Assembly: GCF_030160115.1 (NCBI RefSeq)
Contig: NZ_BSNS01000008.1
Coordinates: 26,223 to 90,222 of the forward strand
DNA length: 64,000 nucleotides
Reading direction: 5' to 3'
Origin: Devosia nitrariae
Lineage (GTDB): Bacteria; Pseudomonadota; Alphaproteobacteria; Rhizobiales; Devosiaceae
The number at the start of each line of letters is the position of its first letter. Positions within the stretch are counted from its first letter, which is position 1. A model generated the notes under the pieces. It saw only the letters and a list, made by a program, of their open reading frames with translations. It ran no database searches and had not been told where the DNA came from. Made by a program: the position numbers and the translations under genes. This document shows positions 58,900 to 64,000 of this stretch, piece by piece.

Positions 58900-60148
58900 G
58901 CAGCACAGGCCCGATCCGCTGCGCGCACTCGGAGTCGTCGCGCTCAACGGCATGTTCGATGAGATGGACGCGCTTGGCGTGCTGCGGCACGCCGTCGAGG
59001 AAATCCTGCCCGGCGACGTTGCCATCGTCTCGTCGTTCGGGGCGGATTCGGCTGTGCTGCTGCACATGGTCTCGAAGGTCAAAAAGGATCTTCCGGTCTA
59101 TTTCCTCGAGACGGGCAAGCACTTTCCCGAAACGCTCGACTATGTCGAGACGCTGAAGACGCGCCTGGGACTGACCAACGTCATCGCCATCCAGCCGGAC
59201 CCGGCGGACCTCAAGCGCTTCGATCCGAACGGCGATCTTTGGGAAACGGACCCCGACTCCTGCTGCCACATTCGCAAGACCGAACCGCTCGAGCCGATCA
59301 CCGAGGAATATGGCGGGTGGGTCACGGGCCGCAAACGCTATCAGACGGTCGAGCGTGGGGTGCTGCCGCATTTTGAGTTGACGAGCGACGATCGCATCAA
59401 GGTCAATCCGCTCGCCCATTTTTCGGATGCCGACGTCGTCGCCTACCGGCAGGAGCATAACCTGCCCGAGCATCCGCTTTATCAAAGTGGGTACAAATCC
59501 ATCGGTTGCGCGCCGTGCACCTCGGTGGTAGCCGAAGGCGAGGATCCGCGGGCCGGCCGCTGGCGCGGACTCAATAAGAAGGAATGCGGCATCCATTTCG
59601 ACTTCAATGGAGCGATAGCCAAGCCGATGGTCGCGGTCGAGAAGCACAGGCTGTTCAAAGACGGCGCGTTCATCGCCGATCCGTTCCACGACTGGGGCGA
59701 GGGCGACGATGCGGCCACGGCCCACTATACGCACGTTCCGCTGCCTGTGTTCCTCGAGCACCGCGAGACGTTCCTTGCCAACCCGCACCCATTGGGGCTC
59801 CTGGTCTCTCCAGGCGAGCGCATCGAGGACGTCAAGGACGACCTCCAGCGTTTCGCATCAGTCGCCATAAAGTTCCCTGCCTTCACCGACGGGCGTGGAT
59901 ATTCGACGGCGCGGCTGCTTTCGGAGCGCTACAGGTTCGCGGGGGAAATCAGGGCGGTAGGCGACGTTCTTGCCGACCAGATTCCCCTGATGCGCCGCTG
60001 CGGCGTCACCGCCTTGGTGGTCACGCACGAGCCGACGCGTCAGGCGCTCGCCGAAGGCAAGCTGGCCGAGGTGGCGATTTTCTACCAGCCGGTAGGGCTG
60101 ACGGAAGTCCCTGTCGGCACGCGCCCCTATCTTCGCCGCGCCGGTTGA
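58874..60148 (+). CDS. cysH: APS reductase (CysH) fused to a DUF934 domain
   Basis: 424-residue fusion. Residues 1-250 are adenylyl-sulfate reductase: the SFGADSAVLLHM loop (54-65), Cys130/131, Cys212/215 for the [4Fe-4S] cluster, and the catalytic Cys238 in KKECGIHF. The CC...CxxC set marks an APS-type rather than PAPS-type enzyme. Residues about 285-424 match DUF934 (FPAFTDGRGYSTARLLSERYRFAGEIRAVGDVLADQ, given in part as DGRGYSTARLLSERY). These domains are commonly separate neighbouring genes. AAGGAGG precedes the ATG. It overlaps cysI by 26 bases and ends the operon. Confidence 0.93.
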   Translation: MAQVNALPRQHRPDPLRALGVVALNGMFDEMDALGVLRHAVEEILPGDVAIVSSFGADSAVLLHMVSKVKKDLPVYFLETGKHFPETLDYVETLKTRLGLTNVIAIQPDPADLKRFDPNGDLWETDPDSCCHIRKTEPLEPITEEYGGWVTGRKRYQTVERGVLPHFELTSDDRIKVNPLAHFSDADVVAYRQEHNLPEHPLYQSGYKSIGCAPCTSVVAEGEDPRAGRWRGLNKKECGIHFDFNGAIAKPMVAVEKHRLFKDGAFIADPFHDWGEGDDAATAHYTHVPLPVFLEHRETFLANPHPLGLLVSPGERIEDVKDDLQRFASVAIKFPAFTDGRGYSTARLLSERYRFAGEIRAVGDVLADQIPLMRRCGVTALVVTHEPTRQALAEGKLAEVAIFYQPVGLTEVPVGTRPYLRRAG

Positions 60149-60207
60149 TTTAAACGGAGTGCGGCAATCAGCTTTTGCCGATCACCAGGCAAGCATGTTC
60201 AACCCCA

Positions 60208-61492
<1,285 letters not shown>

Positions 61493-61520
61493 TGCCAACT
61501 TTCGACATGAGAGATTCCAG

Positions 61521-61850
61521 ATGAAAATCCACGTCACCGACCAGTCCGGCACGCAACACGAGCTCGAGGGCCTCGACGGCTGGCGGGTGATGGAAGTCAT
61601 ACGCGACTGGGGGCTCAACATCAAAGCCGAGTGCGGTGGCTCGTGCTCGTGCGCGACCTGTCACGTCTATGTGGATGACGCGTGGGTCGAGATCGTCGGC
61701 GCCCCGAGCGAGGAGGAAGAGGACCTGCTCGACAGCGTCGGGGACGTCCGCTCCAACTCGCGGCTTTCCTGTCAGATCCTGATGAACGACGACCTCGACG
61801 GATTGAAGGTGACGCTTGCCCGCAGCGCGGCCAAGGACGAGGCGGCCTGA
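61521..61850 (+). CDS. [2Fe-2S] ferredoxin, second copy
   Basis: 109-residue adrenodoxin-type ferredoxin. Cluster ligands are Cys38, Cys44, Cys47 ([17 protein letters not shown]) and Cys84 (RLSCQIL). The acidic segment PSEEEEDLLDSVGDV replaces the [11 protein letters not shown] of the first copy. It lies downstream of the FNR-like gene, separated by the 145-bp inverted repeat, so the two may have been one operon before the element arrived. It is a likely partner for the reductase. Confidence 0.95.
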   Translation: MKIHVTDQSGTQHELEGLDGWRVMEVIRDWGLNIKAECGGSCSCATCHVYVDDAWVEIVGAPSEEEEDLLDSVGDVRSNSRLSCQILMNDDLDGLKVTLARSAAKDEAA

Positions 61851-61874
61851 GTCTCTTTCGAGGTGAGGATTGAA

Positions 61875-61898
61875 ACGGCCGGACCTTGGTCCGGCCGT
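61875..61898. terminator. Bidirectional hairpin terminator
   Basis: Perfect 11-bp stem ACGGCCGGACC / GGTCCGGCCGT with TT loop between the ferredoxin gene and the convergent FMN reductase gene. Confidence 0.8.
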
Positions 61899-61906
61899 AT
61901 CTTGCT

Positions 61907-62485
61907 CTATTCGGCCGCAACGCTTTCTGCGGGTCGAGGAGCGCCGTGCGTTTCGATCCAGTCGACGAACCGGTCGACGAAGCCGGTGAGAAACCCGCGC
62001 GTCTGGTCATCGGCGATTTCGCCGTGCTCGTCGATGAGCCCGGGTTGGGCGTGGAGATAAACCTCGGGCTGGCCCATGACGACGAAGCCGAGGGCGGGCA
62101 GCAGCGAGCGCAGGTGTGCCTGGCCGGCGGCGGTGCCGATGGCGCCGGGGCTGGCGCCAGCGATGGCGAGCGGCTTGCCGGTCCAGGAATTATGGCCCCA
62201 GGGACGCGAGCCCCAGTCGATGGCGTTCTTGAGCACGGCGGGGAACGAGCGGTTGTGCTCGGGCATGACGATGAGGACGCCCTCGGCGGCTTCGATGCGA
62301 CGCTTGAGGTCGGTGACCGCGGCCGGCGGGGCGGCCCACAGGTCGTCATTGTAGTGGGGCAATGTGCCCAGATCGAGAAAATCGAATTTAAGTCTTGAAT
62401 CCGCCAATGCCTGCAGGGCCTTGGCGAGTCTGAGGTTTATCGAATTGCTGGCGAGGCTGCCGACGAGAACGACAACGGTTTTCAT
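61907..62485 (-). CDS. NAD(P)H-dependent FMN/quinone reductase
   Basis: 192-residue flavodoxin-fold reductase. The phosphate loop reads VLVGSLASNSINLRLAKAL (about 6-24) and the conserved block MPEHNRSFPAVLKNAIDWGSRP lies near 75-96, here in part as EHNRSFPAVLKNAIDWG. It resembles chromate/azo-type reductases. It is divergent from an HxlR regulator with 97 bp between, a very common pair, so the regulator probably controls it in answer to a reactive electrophile or oxidant. Confidence 0.93.
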   Translation of the reverse strand: MKTVVVLVGSLASNSINLRLAKALQALADSRLKFDFLDLGTLPHYNDDLWAAPPAAVTDLKRRIEAAEGVLIVMPEHNRSFPAVLKNAIDWGSRPWGHNSWTGKPLAIAGASPGAIGTAAGQAHLRSLLPALGFVVMGQPEVYLHAQPGLIDEHGEIADDQTRGFLTGFVDRFVDWIETHGAPRPAESVAAE

Positions 62486-62509
62486 GCATATCTCCGGGTG
62501 GTTTCCGTT

Positions 62510-62534
62510 GGTAACTCACGCTATATCAGTCACC
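62510..62534. promoter_or_regulatory. Candidate HxlR operator
   Basis: Inverted repeat GGTAACT-N11-AGTCACC (one mismatch) between the divergent reductase and HxlR genes. Its size fits a dimeric winged-helix regulator. Confidence 0.5.
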
Positions 62535-62582
62535 TGAAATTCCGCCGCAAGACGGCACTTTTTCGATACGGAAGGCACCAAA

Positions 62583-63038
62583 ATGAAACCCGGTGACACC
62601 TACACTCCTCACGATTGCCGGCCGGTCGGGGAGATTCTCAACCAGATCGGCGGCAAATGGACGGTGCTCATCATCACCCGGCTGAAGCATGGGCCCATGC
62701 GGTTTTCCGAGCTCAAACGCCTGATCGGCGGCATCAGCCAGAAGGTGCTGACGGCAACGCTGCGCGAGCTCGAGATGAACGGGTTCGTCACCCGCACCGT
62801 CACCCCGAGCATTCCGCCGCGTGTCGACTATGAGCTGACCGATCTGGGGCGTGAGCTGCTGGTGCCGCTCGATGCGGTTTCGGAGTGGGCGCTCGCCAAC
62901 CGGCAGCGCGTGCTCGATGCGCGCAAGGCCTTCTTCGAGCAGAACCCCGACGCAGTGCCACCGCGCATCGGGCAGGTGGCGACGCTCATCCATTCGGGTA
63001 ACAGCAGCGACTCGAGTGCGCCCGTGGCGGGAGGTTAG
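62583..63038 (+). CDS. HxlR-family transcriptional regulator
   Basis: 151-residue winged-helix regulator. The characteristic start CRPVGEILNQIGGKWTVLIITRL (about 13-35, in part GEILNQIGGKWTVLIITRL) is followed by RFSELKRLIGGISQKVLTATLRELE and the wing RTVTPSIPPRVDYELTDLG. Cys13, just before the first helix, could be a redox sensor as in HypR/YodB-type relatives. The C-terminal 30 residues are variable. Divergent from the FMN reductase; its stop overlaps that of the convergent SRPBCC gene by 4 bases. Confidence 0.92.
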   Translation: MKPGDTYTPHDCRPVGEILNQIGGKWTVLIITRLKHGPMRFSELKRLIGGISQKVLTATLRELEMNGFVTRTVTPSIPPRVDYELTDLGRELLVPLDAVSEWALANRQRVLDARKAFFEQNPDAVPPRIGQVATLIHSGNSSDSSAPVAGG

Positions 63039-63460
63039 ACGAACAGCGCCTCGAGCTTGACGAGGCACCCCTCCCAGCCGGCCATATGCATGTCGCGCGT
63101 GGCCGCATCGGTGAACCGCTCGTGGTTCAACACCAACTCGGTCCCCTCGGGGTGCTGGTTGAAGTCGAGGGTGACAAGGGTCGGGTTCCCCGGATAGGTG
63201 CTGACGCTCCAGGTATAGACGAGTTGCTCGGGCTGAACGACGCGCTCGAAAACCCCGGAAATCCAGGTGACGGAGCCATCCGGATGGCGATTGGCGATGC
63301 GGTAGGCGCCGCCTTCTCGCAAGTCTACATGCGCCTCGGGGCAGACGACAGGTCCCGGCCCCCACCACTTCTTGAGGCTTTCCGGGTCGGTCCAGGCGGC
63401 AAAGACCCGCTCACGCGGCGCGCGGATCACCCGGGTCATCGAGAGGGCGGTGGGGGTCAT
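63035..63460 (-). CDS. SRPBCC (AHSA1-type) domain protein
   Basis: 141-residue START-like fold protein. Family phrases: TRVIRAPRERVFAAWTDPESLKKWWGPG (in part APRERVFAAWTDPESLKKWW, about 9-32) and the C-terminal GWEGCLVKLEAL. These proteins bind hydrophobic ligands in a deep cavity. It directly follows an ArsR-type regulator on the same strand, 2 bases after its stop; ArsR–AHSA1 pairs are very common and co-transcribed. Ligand unknown. Confidence 0.92.
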   Translation of the reverse strand: MTPTALSMTRVIRAPRERVFAAWTDPESLKKWWGPGPVVCPEAHVDLREGGAYRIANRHPDGSVTWISGVFERVVQPEQLVYTWSVSTYPGNPTLVTLDFNQHPEGTELVLNHERFTDAATRDMHMAGWEGCLVKLEALFV

Positions 63461-63462
63461 GC

Positions 63463-63819
63463 TTACTCCTCGGCCTCATTCGCGCCGCTTTCGACGAAAG
63501 TGGCGAAGTTGTCGAGCTTTTCGTTCCAGAAGTCGCCATAGGCGGTCAACCACTCATCGGCGCTGGCGAGCGGGCCGGTGTTGAGCGCGCAGACATGGAC
63601 GCGTCCGCTGACCCTGCGATCGACGATGCCGGCGTTTTCGAGGACGATCAGGTGCTTTGAGACGGCCGCCAGCGACATGCCGAAGGGCTCGGCCAGGTCG
63701 GTGACTTTGGCCGCGCCCTTGGCGAGCCGCGCCACCAATGCCCGCCGCGTGCGGTTGGCAAGGGCATGGAAGATCAGATCGAGCCGGTCGTCGTCGGTGA
63801 CTGCGGCAAAAGCGGACAA
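63463..63819 (-). CDS. ArsR-family transcriptional regulator
   Basis: About 118-residue winged-helix repressor. A TTG start at 63819 is proposed: GGAGA lies 6 bases upstream and the sequence then reads LSAFAAVTDDDRLDLIFHALANRTRR, the usual N-terminus. The in-frame ATG at 63873 would place a palindromic operator inside the coding region. The DNA-binding helix is VTDLAEPFGMSLAAVSKHLIVLENAG (in part EPFGMSLAAVSKHLIVLE). No metal-binding CxC motif is seen, in line with the AHSA1-linked subgroup. First gene of a pair with the SRPBCC protein. Confidence 0.88.
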   Translation of the reverse strand: MSAFAAVTDDDRLDLIFHALANRTRRALVARLAKGAAKVTDLAEPFGMSLAAVSKHLIVLENAGIVDRRVSGRVHVCALNTGPLASADEWLTAYGDFWNEKLDNFATFVESGANEAEE

Positions 63820-63836
63820 GGGCGTTCTCCAAAATT

Positions 63837-63850
63837 CAACCGATCGGTTG
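63837..63850. promoter_or_regulatory. Palindromic operator 1 of the ArsR regulator
   Basis: Perfect 14-bp palindrome CAACCGATCGGTTG, extended to TTCAACCGATCGGTTGA. It lies just upstream of the proposed TTG start. Confidence 0.8.
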
Positions 63851-63886
63851 ACATTTGATTTAAGCGGTGGCATACGAACGAAAGTT

Positions 63887-63900
63887 CAACCGATCGGTTG
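63887..63900. promoter_or_regulatory. Palindromic operator 2 of the ArsR regulator
   Basis: Second identical 14-bp palindrome, exactly 50 bp (about five helical turns) from the first, so two dimers would sit on the same face of the DNA. Confidence 0.8.
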
Positions 63901-63954
63901 ATCAAATAGTCCATCCGACGCGAATGTCAAACAAGGAGGGGTGGGTTCAACCGG

Positions 63955-64000
63955 TCATCGCAACACCTTCTGTAGCCTATCGGCGGGCGTTTCGAAGTCC
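63955..64000 (-). CDS. C-terminal tail of a possible IS30-type transposase, cut by window edge
   Basis: The minus-strand frame entering from the right edge ends DFETPADRLQKVLR and stop. The pattern of a TPAE/DRL block close to the end is common at the C-terminus of IS30-like transposases. Only 14 residues are visible, so the call is weak. The AT-rich stretch 63900-63950 would then hold the element's end. Confidence 0.3.
   Translation of the reverse strand, partial: DFETPADRLQKVLR

Noticed and set aside
63943..64000. Plus-strand GTG start after AAGGAGGGG as a new gene
   Set aside because: The frame stays open for only the few codons before the edge and has no recognisable start; the minus-strand tail reads more like protein.

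Overview
The window is about 64 kb of GC-rich, densely coding chromosome from an alphaproteobacterium, most probably of the Hyphomicrobiales (Rhizobiales) and perhaps Devosia-like. This is inferred from the gene set: a polar-growth-ring-like hendecad coiled-coil protein beside a CtrA-type box, a cysG–DUF2849–cysI–cysH/DUF934 sulfite operon, a YjbE/TerC membrane protein, a FemAB/flippase pair and REP-like palindromes. No rRNA, phage or CRISPR is present. There is one tRNA, and possibly an insertion-sequence tail at the right edge.

Layout. 1-2.6 kb: a truncated Bcr/CflA efflux pump, a small exported protein and an FMN reductase. 2.7-16.1 kb: a potassium-uptake region with kup, a frameshifted FAD monooxygenase, ktrA/ktrB, and kdpFABC-DE preceded by an extra 27-residue membrane peptide. 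The ktr-kdp block (about 10.2 kb) is bracketed by an 80-bp imperfect direct repeat. Each repeat copy holds the tail of the monooxygenase gene facing the tail of an exported-protein gene, so the block appears to have been inserted at that convergent junction. 16.2-22.9 kb: an exported protein, dinB, a TetR regulator with a palindromic operator, ilvC, a Nudix protein, and a Tat-signal short-chain dehydrogenase divergent from a LysR regulator. 22.9-31.1 kb: a radical-SAM/B12-type protein, a GFA–UPF0303–PhzF operon, leuA behind a leucine-rich leader peptide, a GNAT, an EEP-family hydrolase and a HisC-like aminotransferase. 31.4-38 kb: a small conserved-looking ORF, tRNA-Lys(CUU), YjbE/TerC, the FemAB–flippase pair, a GNAT and acetyl-CoA synthetase. 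38.3-45.5 kb: a GH3 glycosidase, then a chain of metallophosphoesterase, glycosyltransferase and two tandem MFS paralogues, then minus-strand GNAT, GFA and DUF2087 genes. 45.7-52 kb: an 1837-residue membrane-anchored coiled-coil protein and a divergent Hpt protein. 52.1-64 kb: prfC with a coupled methyltransferase, two [2Fe-2S] ferredoxins and a ferredoxin-NADP reductase flanking the sulfite-reduction operon, then redox and regulatory gene pairs.

How the genes work together. Kup, Ktr and Kdp cover constitutive to high-affinity potassium uptake, with KdpDE as the local sensor. CysH reduces APS to sulfite, CysI reduces sulfite to sulfide using siroheme made by CysG, and the neighbouring ferredoxins and reductase are plausible electron donors because no cysJ is present. 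The giant coiled-coil protein and the Hpt protein share a divergent region with a TTAA-N7-TTAA box, which suggests cell-cycle control of polar growth.
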